DNA of 52,594 nucleotides from Burkholderiaceae bacterium. GTDB lineage: Bacteria; Pseudomonadota; Gammaproteobacteria; Burkholderiales; Burkholderiaceae. Shown here in pieces: positions 37,535-46,297 of the stretch. The position numbers and the translations under genes were made by a program. Where the stretch lies: NCBI GenBank assembly GCA_947380285.1, contig CANCQD010000002.1:1-52594 (forward strand), written 5' to 3'. Below the pieces are notes generated by a model. It was not told where the DNA came from and searched no databases. It was given only the letters and a program-made list of their open reading frames with translations. Each line of letters begins with the position of its first letter. Position 1 is the stretch's first letter.

Positions 37535-37548
37535 TTGATCTAGATCAA
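37535..37548. promoter_or_regulatory. FNR/ANR box between hemN and ompW (distal)
   Basis: TTGATCTAGATCAA is a second perfect FNR consensus, 72 bp (about seven helical turns) from the proximal box, so on the same DNA face. It lies just downstream of the hemN stop and 144 bp upstream of the ompW ATG. It may provide a second activator site or repress by looping. Confidence 0.8.
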
Positions 37549-37566
37549 ATTGCCGGCACCATACCC

Positions 37567-38982
37567 TTACAAAACCTTGGAATACGTGCCTTTTGCTTGA
37601 GATTCTCTGAGGTGTCGATCAAAGGTCATTGCCACGCGCCTAGCCAAGAGGCGGCCTTTGGTAGGAACCAGCATATTCTGCCCTTCCCAATCCAACAGTC
37701 CAGCTTCCTCTAGATTTTTTAACTCTTCTATCTCCGTTTTAAAGTAGCTCTCAAAATCAATTCGATGTGATGCCGCAAATGCTTTGGTATCCAAGGCAAA
37801 TTGACACATCAATTCACCTATAAGCTCTCGACGCAGTAGATCATCTTTGTCGAGCTGTAGTCCTCGCAAGACTGGTAGATGCCCATGATCAAGCAAGTCG
37901 TAATATTCGTCTAAGGTGCGAACATTTTGAGAGTAGCAATCATCTACCTTACCAATAGATGAAATTCCAAATGCCAACAGATCGCACTCTGCCTGTGTCG
38001 AATAACCCTGGAAATTACGATGCAGTTTTCCTTCTTTTTGGGCGATTGCCAATTCATCATCAGGTTTAGCAAAATGATCCATGCCAATAAAAATATAGCA
38101 AGCCTCGCCTAAGCGCGCAATCGTATTGGAGAGAATATCGAGCTTATCTGCAGCAGCAGGTAAATCTGCCTCGGCAATCCGGCGCTGCGGCTTAAAGATA
38201 TGCGGCAAGTGTGCATAGTTGTAGACCGACAGGCGATCGGGATTCATGGCCAATACTGCATCTACGGTTTCTTTAAAGGTTGCAGGCGTTTGTTTTGGTA
38301 GGCCGTAAATTAAATCTACGCTTCTGGATTTAAATCCATACTTTCTGGACCAATCCATTACTGCTTGAGTTTCTTCAATCGTTTGGACCCGATGCACAGC
38401 CTCTTGAACGGCTAAGTTGAAGTCTTGCACCCCTAAGCTAATGCGATTAAAGCCCAACTCCGCTAAGAGGGCAATATCTTGCTCAGTCACACGTCTTGGA
38501 TCGATCTCAATGGAATACTCGCCGCCAGGCAAAAGCTCAAAATGCTCGCGGGTGTGATGCATCAACTCTGTCATCTCATCATGTGACAGAAAGGTTGGTG
38601 TACCACCACCCCAATGCAATTGCGTCACTGGAATCTTTTTCTGAGCGCCCATAGCCTGGGTAACCATCGCCATCTCTTTTGCTAGGTACTTTATGTATTT
38701 GGCACTACGTCCATGATCTTTTGTGATGATCTTATTGCAACCACAGTAGTAGCAAATATTGGGGCAAAACGGCAAATGAAAATATAGGGAAAGAGGCTCA
38801 TTGGCTTTCGCCACCCTACTTAGAGCGCCTAAATAGTCGGCCTCAGAAAAATCACCATGAAATCGATCAGCGCTCGGATAGGAGGTATAACGCGGCCCAT
38901 TGATGTCAAACTTTTTCAATAGCTCTGGATGGAATAAGACTTCTTTTTCCTTGGCTGATGCATGCGTTACTACTGGGTTCAT
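37567..38982 (-). CDS. hemN: oxygen-independent coproporphyrinogen III oxidase HemN
   Basis: HemN is a radical-SAM enzyme that decarboxylates coproporphyrinogen III to protoporphyrinogen IX without oxygen. The 471-residue protein has the FeS-binding cysteines in PFCPNICYYCGC (Cys73, 77, 80, 82), the GGGTPTFL motif and the N-terminal GPRYTSYPSADRF segment that distinguishes true HemN from HemW. The C-terminal HemN domain ends with GRLLARRVAMTFD. The length is normal (457 in E. coli). It lies 18 bp downstream of the flavoprotein gene, so it is likely co-transcribed with it. An FNR box was seen downstream but none directly upstream. Confidence 0.95.
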   Translation of the reverse strand: MNPVVTHASAKEKEVLFHPELLKKFDINGPRYTSYPSADRFHGDFSEADYLGALSRVAKANEPLSLYFHLPFCPNICYYCGCNKIITKDHGRSAKYIKYLAKEMAMVTQAMGAQKKIPVTQLHWGGGTPTFLSHDEMTELMHHTREHFELLPGGEYSIEIDPRRVTEQDIALLAELGFNRISLGVQDFNLAVQEAVHRVQTIEETQAVMDWSRKYGFKSRSVDLIYGLPKQTPATFKETVDAVLAMNPDRLSVYNYAHLPHIFKPQRRIAEADLPAAADKLDILSNTIARLGEACYIFIGMDHFAKPDDELAIAQKEGKLHRNFQGYSTQAECDLLAFGISSIGKVDDCYSQNVRTLDEYYDLLDHGHLPVLRGLQLDKDDLLRRELIGELMCQFALDTKAFAASHRIDFESYFKTEIEELKNLEEAGLLDWEGQNMLVPTKGRLLARRVAMTFDRHLRESQAKGTYSKVL

Positions 38983-39000
38983 GAAGGTCTTCAGGGATAT

Positions 39001-40614
39001 TTACTTTGACAGAAAGTCTAGCGCAACCGCTTCTGCTACTTTAATCCCATCGACACCGGCAGACAAGATCCCACCTGCATAGCCAGCCCCCTCACCTGCC
39101 GGATATAGACCTTTGATATTCAGACTCTGATAATTGGGGCCACGAGTAATCCGCAAAGGAGAGGATGTGCGCGTCTCCACTCCTGTTAGGACAGCATCTT
39201 TCATAGAAAAGCCTTTAATTTGCTTTTCAAAGGCTGGGATCGCCTCCCGTATCGCTTCGATTGCATAAGCAGGCAAACTTTCCGCAAGGTCAGTTAAATG
39301 AACGCCCGGCTTATATGAAGGCATAACACTACCAAATTCCGTGGATGGTCTTCCCTCTAAAAAATCACCGATGAGTTGACCTGGTGCCTCATAAGTTCTG
39401 CCGCCCAATTCAAAAGCCTTGGACTCTATTGCCCTCTGAAACTCAATCCCAGCTAGTGGGCCACCCGGGTAATCTTCAGGGGTAATACCAACCACAATAC
39501 CTGCATTAGCATTTCGTTCATTACGAGAATATTGACTCATGCCATTCGTCACTACTCGATTTGGTTCGGAGGTGGCAGCAACTACTGTTCCGCCGGGGCA
39601 CATGCAAAAGCTATAGACAGAACGGCCATTTTTAGCGTGATGTACCAATTTGTAATCTGCTGCACCAATTAACTCGTTGCCGGCATGAGGACCAAGGCGC
39701 GCCTTGTCGATCAGCGACTGTGGATGTTCAATCCGAAAGCCCACTGAAAAAGGTTTGGCTTCCATAAAGACCCCTGCATGATGCAATGCTTCGAAAGTAT
39801 CGCGCGCGCTATGTCCAAGAGCCAGGATCACATGGCTAGCAGATAAGTCCGGCTGGCCTTCTATTTTGACCCCTGTAATTTGCTCATTCTCAATATCAAA
39901 GCCAATTACCTTTTGTGAAAACCGAATCTCGCCACCTAGATCAATGATTTCTTGACGCATCTTCTCAACTACACCGACCAAGCGAAAGGTACCAATATGA
40001 GGTTTAGCTACATAGGTAATTTCTTCTGGCGCACCTGCTTTGACAAACTCATTGATGACCTTGCGGCCGTAAAACTTAGAATCTTTAATCTGGCTATACA
40101 ACTTACCATCTGAAAACGTACCGGCCCCACCCTCACCAAACTGCACATTGGATTCTGGATTCAGTACATTTTTGCGCCATAAGCCCCAGGTATCTTGAGT
40201 ACGTTCACGCACTTTTTTACCACGCTCAAGAACAATTGGTTTAAAGCCCATTTGTGCCAAGACCAGTGCAGCAAATATTCCGCATGGTCCAAATCCAACG
40301 ACAACTGGGCGCATTGCCTTGCCGTTATGAATTGATTCAGGAGCTTTTGCTACGAAGTGGTAACTCGTATCCGGGGATGGCCTTACATGAATATCCCCTG
40401 CGAATTTCTTAAGGAGGTCGTCCTCATTTTTTACCGATAAATCCACTGTGTAAATAAACGAAAGGGCGACATTTTTCCTAGCGTCGTAACTACGCTTAAA
40501 GACCACGAACGTCATTAAGTCCTTAGCGTTCAAATTGAGGCGCTTCAAAACCGCCATCTCCAGGGCTTCAGGAGCATGGTCAATTGGCAGACGTAATTCA
40601 GTAATACGGATCAT
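39001..40614 (-). CDS. uncharacterised FAD-dependent dehydrogenase (COG2509)
   Basis: The 537-residue protein belongs to a widespread family of FAD/NAD(P)-dependent oxidoreductases without proven substrate. It has an N-terminal alpha/beta domain (about 1-100, MIRITELRLPIDH... LNAKDLMTFVVFKRSYDAR). The FAD-binding motif follows (VVVGFGPCGIFAALVLAQMG), then ERGKKVRERTQDTWGLWRK, NVQFGEGGAGTFSDGKL and SFCMCPGGTVVAATSE, and the closing PAGEGAGYAGGI. It sits directly upstream of hemN, which may hint at a link to porphyrin or anaerobic redox metabolism, but this is weak. The promoter region upstream contains a nested hairpin. Confidence 0.88.
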   Translation of the reverse strand: MIRITELRLPIDHAPEALEMAVLKRLNLNAKDLMTFVVFKRSYDARKNVALSFIYTVDLSVKNEDDLLKKFAGDIHVRPSPDTSYHFVAKAPESIHNGKAMRPVVVGFGPCGIFAALVLAQMGFKPIVLERGKKVRERTQDTWGLWRKNVLNPESNVQFGEGGAGTFSDGKLYSQIKDSKFYGRKVINEFVKAGAPEEITYVAKPHIGTFRLVGVVEKMRQEIIDLGGEIRFSQKVIGFDIENEQITGVKIEGQPDLSASHVILALGHSARDTFEALHHAGVFMEAKPFSVGFRIEHPQSLIDKARLGPHAGNELIGAADYKLVHHAKNGRSVYSFCMCPGGTVVAATSEPNRVVTNGMSQYSRNERNANAGIVVGITPEDYPGGPLAGIEFQRAIESKAFELGGRTYEAPGQLIGDFLEGRPSTEFGSVMPSYKPGVHLTDLAESLPAYAIEAIREAIPAFEKQIKGFSMKDAVLTGVETRTSSPLRITRGPNYQSLNIKGLYPAGEGAGYAGGILSAGVDGIKVAEAVALDFLSK

Positions 40615-40629
40615 GAGTTTTACGATACA

Positions 40630-40683
40630 CAGTAATTTGAGGCTTTTCTAGGCTCAGCAAGAGCCACAAGCCAAATAATACTG
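40630..40683. repeat. nested hairpin in the divergent region before yaeQ
   Basis: Four consecutive paired segments form one long imperfect stem: CAGTA/TACTG, ATTT/AAAT, GGCTT/AAGCC and GGCTC/GAGCC, with small bulges and a 5-nt loop. That is 19 pairs in 54 nt. It lies between the divergent starts of the COG2509 gene and yaeQ. No T run follows on either strand, so it is not an intrinsic terminator. It may be a structured 5' leader of either gene. Confidence 0.5.
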
Positions 40684-40734
40684 GTTATGAGATTACTCAG
40701 ACCAGGAGTTGGCTCATAAAGGCGATAATGCGTC

Positions 40735-41277
40735 ATGGCTCTACGCGCAACTATTCACAAAGCCGACCTTCATGTCGCAGATTCTGACCGTCATTACTAT
40801 GGCAGCCACTCCCTAACTATCGCTAAACATCCCTCAGAAACTGAGCAGCGGATGATGATCCGCATTATTGCCTTTGCATTGCAGGCGCAAGAAGATTTGG
40901 TGTTTACAAAAGGTTTGAGCGATACCGATGAACCGGATCTCTGGATTAAAGATCTCACTGACGCAATTAAGCTATGGATTGAAATCGGCCAGCCTGATGA
41001 ACGCCGTATTCTGAAAGCCTGTGGTCGCTCAGATCAAGTGATTGTTTATTGCTATGGCGGACACACCAGCAAAATCTGGTGGGATGGTATTGCAAACAAA
41101 CTTACTCGCGCGCGTAACTTACAAGTAGTTTCAATTCCAGCTGAGCAGGCTGAAGAACTGAATAAGTTAGTTGAGCGAAGCATGGTGATTCATGTCAACA
41201 TCCAAGATGGTGAGGTCTACGTATCCTCTGATCATGGGCAAGTCACTATTACTCCAGAGATTTGGCGCAGCAGTTAA
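40735..41277 (+). CDS. yaeQ: YaeQ family protein
   Basis: YaeQ proteins have a PD-(D/E)XK nuclease-like fold but no established activity; early reports of RfaH suppression were not confirmed. The 180-residue protein matches the family along its length: MALRATIHKADLHVADSDRHYY, HPSETEQRMMIRIIAFAL, the acidic/Lys motif in SDTDEPDLWIKDLTDAIKLWIEIGQPDERRI, and ARNLQVVSIPAEQAEEL. The putative metal-binding Asp/Glu-x-Lys region is present (DEPDLWIK). It starts 120 bp from the divergent flavoprotein gene and precedes the PIN gene by 24 bp. Confidence 0.92.
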   Translation: MALRATIHKADLHVADSDRHYYGSHSLTIAKHPSETEQRMMIRIIAFALQAQEDLVFTKGLSDTDEPDLWIKDLTDAIKLWIEIGQPDERRILKACGRSDQVIVYCYGGHTSKIWWDGIANKLTRARNLQVVSIPAEQAEELNKLVERSMVIHVNIQDGEVYVSSDHGQVTITPEIWRSS

Positions 41278-41301
41278 TCATTAGTAAATAGGTTTTGAGA
41301 A

Positions 41302-41718
41302 ATGCAAACGATTGTCTTTGATACCAATGTCTTGCTAGATCTCTTTGTCTTTAATGACTTTAGGGCGCTTCATTTAAAGCAAGTGCTGATCGAAGGCAAT
41401 ATTGAGGCCTTGGCCACTCAAAGCACACTAGAAGAATTTGCTGATGTCATTGCGCGCCCCTTATTTTCCTTGGATGAAGCACAACAAGAGCTAACCCTCA
41501 ATCAATGGCTGAGTCTTGCCAAGGTGTTTGATGATCAAAGTCTTGTAAAGGCACCTTGGGTGTGCCAAGACCCGGATGATCAAGTCTTTCTAGATCTCGC
41601 CTATACAGTAAAGCCCTGCATCTTAATCAGCAAAGACAATGAAGTTTTACGATTTGCGAATAAAGCAGCCAAAGAACAGGTTCTGATTACTGCAGATTAC
41701 AACGCCCTATCTCTATAG
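41302..41718 (+). CDS. PIN domain protein (putative toxin-antitoxin toxin component, PIN family)
   Basis: The 138-residue protein is a PIN-domain ribonuclease-like protein. The acidic active-site residues are in [14 protein letters not shown] (Asp7), then Glu in TLEEFADV, then [13 protein letters not shown] and LISKDNEVL. This pattern fits the TIGR00305-type group that is widespread in betaproteobacteria. Such proteins are annotated as putative toxins, but no antitoxin-like gene is adjacent: the upstream neighbour is yaeQ, 24 bp away. A stand-alone RNase or RNA-processing role is equally possible. The stop overlaps the end of the convergent monooxygenase gene by six bases. Confidence 0.85.
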   Translation: MQTIVFDTNVLLDLFVFNDFRALHLKQVLIEGNIEALATQSTLEEFADVIARPLFSLDEAQQELTLNQWLSLAKVFDDQSLVKAPWVCQDPDDQVFLDLAYTVKPCILISKDNEVLRFANKAAKEQVLITADYNALSL

Positions 41719-42711
41719 ACTTTTGGCGGCCTGCGCTGCAATCTCAAACGATCTTAGGCGCGCTTGATGATCAAAAATTTGTCCTGTAAAGATAAGCTCA
41801 TCGGCACCGGTGAGATCTAACCAATGACGCATCCCCTTTTGAATCGTCTCTAGCGTACCAACCACTGAGACTTGCAAAGTATGCTCTGCTGCCGCTTGCT
41901 CATGAGGCTCACAAAATTCATTGATGTCAGCGATGGGGGGCGGTAACTGCCCTCGTGTATTGCGACGCATTCTGATCACGTTCTGTTGTAACGTAGTAAA
42001 TAGATGCTGAGCTTCTTCATCGGTATCTGCAGCCACTACATTCATCACAAATGCTGAATAGGGTTTCGCTTGTTGTGCTGATGGCTTAAAGAGGTCGCGA
42101 TAGATCTTCATCGCTTCTAATAATTGCTCTGGTGCAAAGTGTGAAGCAAAAGCATAAGGCAAACCGAAGTGCGCTGCTAATTGGGCGCCATAAAGACTAG
42201 ACCCCAAAATCCAAATAGGTACATTCGTGCCCATGCCCGGGATTGCTTTGACTGATTGCCCTTCTTGAAGGGGGCCAAAATAATGTTGCAACTCACGAAC
42301 ATCTTGAGGAAAGCGATCATCGCTCCCCAGCAAATCTCGGCGCAAGGCCCTCGCAGTCATTTGATCGGTGCCAGGCGCCCTTCCCAAGCCGAGTTCAATT
42401 CGTTCTGGGTATAAAGACTCTAAGGTGCCAAATTGCTCAGCAATGACTAGAGGGGCATGGTTCGGCAACATGACGCCACCGGAGCCCACTCGAATGTGAG
42501 AAGTGCCACCAGCTATATAGCCTAGAAGCACTGCTGTTGCTGAGCTCGCATTACCCGTCATATTGTGATGCTCTGCTACCCAATAGCGGGTATAACCCCA
42601 TTTTTCAGCATGCCTAGCCACATCCAATGAATTGCGTAAGGCATCGGCAGCAGTAAACCCCTGAGGGATCGGAGATATATCTAGAATGGAGTATGGGATG
42701 GAATTTGCCAT
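41713..42711 (-). CDS. LLM class flavin-dependent oxidoreductase (luciferase-like, group 1)
   Basis: The protein belongs to the bacterial-luciferase-like monooxygenases that use reduced FMN; the substrate is unknown. From the ATG chosen ([18 protein letters not shown]) it has 332 residues. Family motifs are [88 protein letters not shown] and the C-terminal [16 protein letters not shown] longer frame begins 33 codons upstream, but it would overlap the divergent DUF1653 gene and those residues do not match the family start. YhbW of E. coli is a similar uncharacterised protein. Confidence 0.9.
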   Translation of the reverse strand: MANSIPYSILDISPIPQGFTAADALRNSLDVARHAEKWGYTRYWVAEHHNMTGNASSATAVLLGYIAGGTSHIRVGSGGVMLPNHAPLVIAEQFGTLESLYPERIELGLGRAPGTDQMTARALRRDLLGSDDRFPQDVRELQHYFGPLQEGQSVKAIPGMGTNVPIWILGSSLYGAQLAAHFGLPYAFASHFAPEQLLEAMKIYRDLFKPSAQQAKPYSAFVMNVVAADTDEEAQHLFTTLQQNVIRMRRNTRGQLPPPIADINEFCEPHEQAAAEHTLQVSVVGTLETIQKGMRHWLDLTGADELIFTGQIFDHQARLRSFEIAAQAAKSL

Positions 42712-42744
42712 CGCTAGATCATACCGAGAAAGTGCATTGTTGAC

Positions 42745-42966
42745 ATGAGTAAACCCAAAATGGCCGATCCTGATGATGGCCTCTTTAAGCCGGGTAGTAA
42801 GCTGAGACACATCAAGACTGGCGGCTTTTATAAAGTCGTTTTTTTGGCCAACGTGGAAGCAACGTTAGAGCCTGCTTATGTATATGAATCCATGCAATCC
42901 CATGACTTTTGGATTAGACCCAAAACAGAAATGGAAGATGGGCGTTTTGAGCTCGTCTCAGAATAA
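42745..42966 (+). CDS. DUF1653-like small protein
   Basis: The 73-residue protein resembles the DUF1653 family of unknown function: a [24 protein letters not shown] opening (basic residue, aromatic Tyr, Val-rich strand, then a Thr/Glu turn), AYVYESM, and the [15 protein letters not shown] end (Trp-x-Arg-Pro). It is divergent from the monooxygenase gene with 33 bp between the chosen starts, and precedes slyX by 15 bp. No function can be assigned. Confidence 0.75.
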   Translation: MSKPKMADPDDGLFKPGSKLRHIKTGGFYKVVFLANVEATLEPAYVYESMQSHDFWIRPKTEMEDGRFELVSE

Positions 42967-42981
42967 GAAAGCCAGTTGACT

Positions 42982-43182
42982 ATGTCTGAAGAACGCATTA
43001 CCAATCTAGAAATCAAGCTCAGCTTTACAGAAGACTTAATTGAAAAGCTCAATGAGACGGTATACAAACAGCAACAGCAAATTGAATTTCTGTACCGTGA
43101 ACTCAAAGCCATCAAAGAGCAAGCAAGTAGCAGTGGTGGTGGAGGCGGAAGTCTTAGAGATGAGATTCCCCCGCACTATTAA
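42982..43182 (+). CDS. slyX: SlyX family protein
   Basis: SlyX is a short coiled-coil protein of unknown function, often near slyD in enterobacteria. The 66-residue product (from the ATG at 42982) is a heptad-rich coiled coil (RITNLEIKLSFTEDLIEKLNETVYKQQQQIEFL in parts), followed by a Gly-rich linker and the family end IPPHY. A TTG two codons upstream is closer to a possible AGAAAG ribosome-binding sequence and is an alternative start. It forms a likely pair with the DUF1653 gene. Confidence 0.85.
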   Translation: MSEERITNLEIKLSFTEDLIEKLNETVYKQQQQIEFLYRELKAIKEQASSSGGGGGSLRDEIPPHY

Positions 43183-43241
43183 TCAACTGATAATATAGTT
43201 CTAGGGAATGTGTTCCCATCAATAGATCAAAGGAAATATAT

Positions 43242-43589
43242 ATGAGCAACTTAACGCTATTTCTAGTCCAGTGGGGCTTAACCTCCTTATCCCTTTGGGT
43301 CGCCAGCTATATCTTTAGTGGCTTGCGCTTTGCGGATGGTGGCTCACTCTTAATTGCCGCCCTACTATTGGGCTTTGCTAATGCAATCGTCAAGCCATTA
43401 CTCATTTTATTCACGCTACCGCTCACGGTGGTGACGATGGGTCTCTTCTTGCTCGTGATCAATGCGTTAGTGTTAATGCTTGTTTCTACAGTAGTCAGTG
43501 GCTTTACGATCTCCAGCTTTTGGACCGCATTCTTTGCCAGCATCTTTATTTCTTTGTTTAGCCTCTTTGTCAGCGGCCTCGTTTTTTAA
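43242..43589 (+). CDS. phage holin family 4-like small membrane protein
   Basis: The 115-residue protein has four membrane segments and matches the family annotated as phage holin family/DUF360-like (Mycobacterial 4-TM superfamily). Characteristic stretches are VQWGLTSLSLWVASYIFSGLRF, ALLLGFANAIVKPLLILFTLPLTVVTMGLFLLVINAL (seen in parts) and SFWTAFFASIFISLFS. Despite the name, there are no phage genes nearby, and these proteins are normal chromosomal genes in many bacteria. AAAGGA precedes the ATG at good spacing. Confidence 0.88.
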   Translation: MSNLTLFLVQWGLTSLSLWVASYIFSGLRFADGGSLLIAALLLGFANAIVKPLLILFTLPLTVVTMGLFLLVINALVLMLVSTVVSGFTISSFWTAFFASIFISLFSLFVSGLVF

Positions 43590-43606
43590 GAAATACATCT
43601 CAAAGG

Positions 43607-45415
43607 TTAATTATTTGCGGGATTAATGCTTGGCCAAGGATGCAGCGCAGTTTTACATGGCTGTGACTTGGTCATCAATGATTTAGCATTCTCGGCGGCA
43701 ATACTAATCCCGCCAGTCAAAAAGCCTAAACCAATTGAGGCGGCGCTAGTGACTACTCCAGTCTTATTTACTCCAGCCTTAGGATTTTGCAAGGTTCCCT
43801 CAATTTTGACGAGGCCGCCTAAATCCAAACCCGTTGTTAAGCCCGATTTCTCGCTTGGGCTGATGTTGATATTCAGGGCTTCAGTATCCAGATTTACAGA
43901 TCCTGAAAGGACAATATTCAAGCGATCTGTTTCAATACCAACTGAATTCTGAATACCAACTACCCCGGCATTGATCGGTAAATAAGCGACAGCGCAATCC
44001 AGAATAGTTTGATTGGACTTTTTATAGAGGGGATTGATTTCATCAAAAACCGTAATCAAAAAATCTCCACCCTTGTTTATAAATTTTGAATCTAGCTTAG
44101 CTTGCCCTATCGATACTTGAATAACGCCATTCGCTCGACTGACTAACTGATGAGGGGTGATTCCATTTCCTTTTAAATTCCAGGCAATATGAGTAGCTCC
44201 ACCAGAAACCTTCGCACTAGAATCTGTGGTCGCAACAATTTGCTCTAAGGTAAAGTCTTTGGCCATTCCTTTAAAGGAGATATTGGGTGCATTGCCATTG
44301 AATCCTGATACAGAAAGATGAGCTTGAGCTTTCCCTTTGCCAACATTAAAACTTAAATCTTTTGCATCAATTTGGTCATTCTTAAATTGAATGGTGGTTT
44401 TAAAGTTAGCAAATGGCGCTTGATTGGGCACCCCAAGTTCAGCAATATCGATATTGATCGAGCCATCAGCTAGTGGCAAAAGATTGAAAGGCAATGCCTC
44501 GTCTGAGAAAAAATATTTTCCTTGGGACTGATGAGCTGTCTCTGAACCAGATTTAGTAGTGGAACTGGCTATTACTGCAGAGCCTGCTAAAGGCGCTAAA
44601 TCAAACGACTGGGAGTTCAGCTTGATATTAAATTGCGCCAAAGACTGAGGCACCTTAATAATCTCACCCGTAATGTCAAGCGACTTCTTATTTAATGTCA
44701 ACATTAAATCCAGATCTATTTTTGCTGGCGCCTGGTTCCAGGCAAAGTAAGCTTTGCGGAGTGAGCCTGTCTTACCCTTTAAGTTCAGGGTGTAGTTCGC
44801 ATACTGAAGATCCATCAGAATCGTAGACTTACCGTTATCGCTGGTTAGAAATAATTTAGGAACGTTTATCACCTTTACAGCATTTCCGTTATCTTGATAA
44901 TGAATGCGAGCATCAACCACTTCAAGAGCTCCAATAGACACAAGCACGTTATTAGAAGAAACACTGCTTGCTGACTTCGCCCCTGGAGCGCTAGGAGTGC
45001 CGGGATTGATAGTGGGCGGAGTGAGATTCCAATTGCCATCTCCCGCTTTATTCGTTTGGAGATATACCTCTAGACCCGTGATATTCATTTTCCCGATCTC
45101 AACGCTACCTTTAAGCAAAGGCCATAGCCTAATGTCCAACTCAATTTGCTTTAACGCCAACATGTCTGGATTGCTTGCCCAAGCAGTATTGCTGAGTGAG
45201 ACCTGTTCAGCCTTTACGCTAATGGATGGAAAAAGATTGAGGCTTACCGGCCCAGTGATTTTCAAATCACGTCCAGTAGCTTCCTTGACTGAGGAGCTCA
45301 GAAGCTTAGTTAATTCTGTAGGGTTAATAAAAGATGCTGCATACCAAGCGCCTAGACCGGCCATGGCAATGCTACCTACTAAAGCAATCAGGAAAATCTT
45401 CAGTACTTTATTCAC
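43607..45415 (-). CDS. AsmA family protein
   Basis: AsmA-like proteins are large inner-membrane-anchored periplasmic proteins with a lipid-transport-type beta groove. They influence outer-membrane lipid homeostasis. The 602-residue protein has an N-terminal anchor (IFLIALVGSIAMAGLGAWYAASF). The AsmA N-terminal motif follows (VKEATGRDLKITGPVSLNLFPSISVKAEQVSLSN, seen in parts, with MLALKQIELDIRLWPLLKGSVEIGKM), and then the repetitive beta region. The C-terminal AsmA_2 part contains DLKGNGI-like segments and SIGLGFLTGGISI. It is convergent with the holin-like gene and divergent from yjdM. Confidence 0.9.
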   Translation of the reverse strand: MNKVLKIFLIALVGSIAMAGLGAWYAASFINPTELTKLLSSSVKEATGRDLKITGPVSLNLFPSISVKAEQVSLSNTAWASNPDMLALKQIELDIRLWPLLKGSVEIGKMNITGLEVYLQTNKAGDGNWNLTPPTINPGTPSAPGAKSASSVSSNNVLVSIGALEVVDARIHYQDNGNAVKVINVPKLFLTSDNGKSTILMDLQYANYTLNLKGKTGSLRKAYFAWNQAPAKIDLDLMLTLNKKSLDITGEIIKVPQSLAQFNIKLNSQSFDLAPLAGSAVIASSTTKSGSETAHQSQGKYFFSDEALPFNLLPLADGSINIDIAELGVPNQAPFANFKTTIQFKNDQIDAKDLSFNVGKGKAQAHLSVSGFNGNAPNISFKGMAKDFTLEQIVATTDSSAKVSGGATHIAWNLKGNGITPHQLVSRANGVIQVSIGQAKLDSKFINKGGDFLITVFDEINPLYKKSNQTILDCAVAYLPINAGVVGIQNSVGIETDRLNIVLSGSVNLDTEALNINISPSEKSGLTTGLDLGGLVKIEGTLQNPKAGVNKTGVVTSAASIGLGFLTGGISIAAENAKSLMTKSQPCKTALHPWPSINPANN

Positions 45416-45481
45416 CTCACCATTCTAAATGGAGTGAAAGTGATTAGGGGGACAGAACCTACCCTAGACTAAAATAAGCTG

Positions 45482-45826
45482 ATGAGCACAGAGAATCTAC
45501 CAAAGTGTCCTGCTTGCCAGGAAGATATGACTTACCCAGACGGGGAAAATTTTGTTTGTGCGCAGTGCGGCCACGAATGGCCAATGATTGGGGCTGCTGA
45601 AGAAATTGAGGCAGGCCTCATAGTCAAAGATGCAAATGGCAACCTATTAGCGGATGGCGATACCGTCACCCTCATTAAAGACCTGAAGGTCAAAGGATCT
45701 TCCACAACCCTGAAGGTCGGCACCAAGATTAAAGGCATTCGCCTAGTATCTGGAGACCATGAGGTCGATTGCAAAACAGAAGCCGGCAATATGCTCCTGA
45801 AAGCCTGCTTTCTAAAAAAAGCCTAG
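45482..45826 (+). CDS. yjdM: zinc ribbon protein YjdM (PhnA family)
   Basis: The 114-residue protein has an N-terminal zinc ribbon with four Cys in CPACQEDMTYPDGENFVCAQC (seen in parts) followed by GHEW. The PhnA/YjdM C-terminal domain is VKDANGNLLADGDTVTLIKDLKVKGSS with TLKVGTKIKGIRLV and the end LLKACFLKKA. It was once called PhnA (phosphonoacetate hydrolase), but that name belongs to a different protein; the function of YjdM is not settled. It is a single gene, 66 bp from the divergent AsmA gene. Confidence 0.92.
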   Translation: MSTENLPKCPACQEDMTYPDGENFVCAQCGHEWPMIGAAEEIEAGLIVKDANGNLLADGDTVTLIKDLKVKGSSTTLKVGTKIKGIRLVSGDHEVDCKTEAGNMLLKACFLKKA

Positions 45827-45864
45827 ATCCATTTAGCACCCAAGCTTTCTGCTACAGCCTGCCC

Positions 45865-46080
45865 TTAAGTTGCCGCCTTTTTCAAGACTGCATAAATCTG
45901 ATCTTTAAGAAGTAGCTTTTCTTTTTTCAAGGTTTCGATTTCTTCTGGAGTGCTTGGCTCGGAATGGTTCTCCATTCTTTGGATCTTCTGATCTAAATTA
46001 TTGTGCTTATCAAATAAGTGAGAGAAATGACGATCTGACGTTTTCAACTTGGTAATGAGTTCACGATATTCAGGAAACAT
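45865..46080 (-). CDS. YdcH family protein (DUF465)
   Basis: The 71-residue protein is a short helical protein of the YdcH/DUF465 family, function unknown. It shows the family pattern: FPEYRELITKLKTSDRHFSHL, FDKHNNLDQKIQRME and LKKEKLLLKDQIYAVLKK, which together predict two long helices forming a hairpin. It is monocistronic, convergent with yjdM, and 217 bp from the divergent histone-tail gene. Confidence 0.88.
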   Translation of the reverse strand: MFPEYRELITKLKTSDRHFSHLFDKHNNLDQKIQRMENHSEPSTPEEIETLKKEKLLLKDQIYAVLKKAAT

Positions 46081-46297
46081 AGACCCTCTTGATATTTAGG
46101 TTGTACAAAACTTTATGCTTTCAGTGTAGCAACCCTGCTTTGCAAGAACAATAGCCAAATCTATCTATTTATTTCAGCCCTTCCCTTGTAATCTGCAGGT
46201 AAAACCCCATATATGAAATGCGAATTCCTTCCAGAATTTGCAGTAATATCAGCTAGTGCATTAAGCACAATAACTACCAAAAGAAGGGTAATAAACC

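Noticed and set aside
41302..41718. PIN gene as half of a toxin-antitoxin pair with yaeQ
   Set aside because: YaeQ is a conserved stand-alone family with no antitoxin features, and no small DNA-binding partner is adjacent.
42712..42810. Longer start for the luciferase-like gene
   Set aside because: It would overlap the divergent DUF1653 gene; the family begins near [11 protein letters not shown].
43242..43589. Holin-like gene as evidence of a prophage
   Set aside because: No other phage genes, attachment sites or integrase are nearby; the family is a common chromosomal membrane protein.
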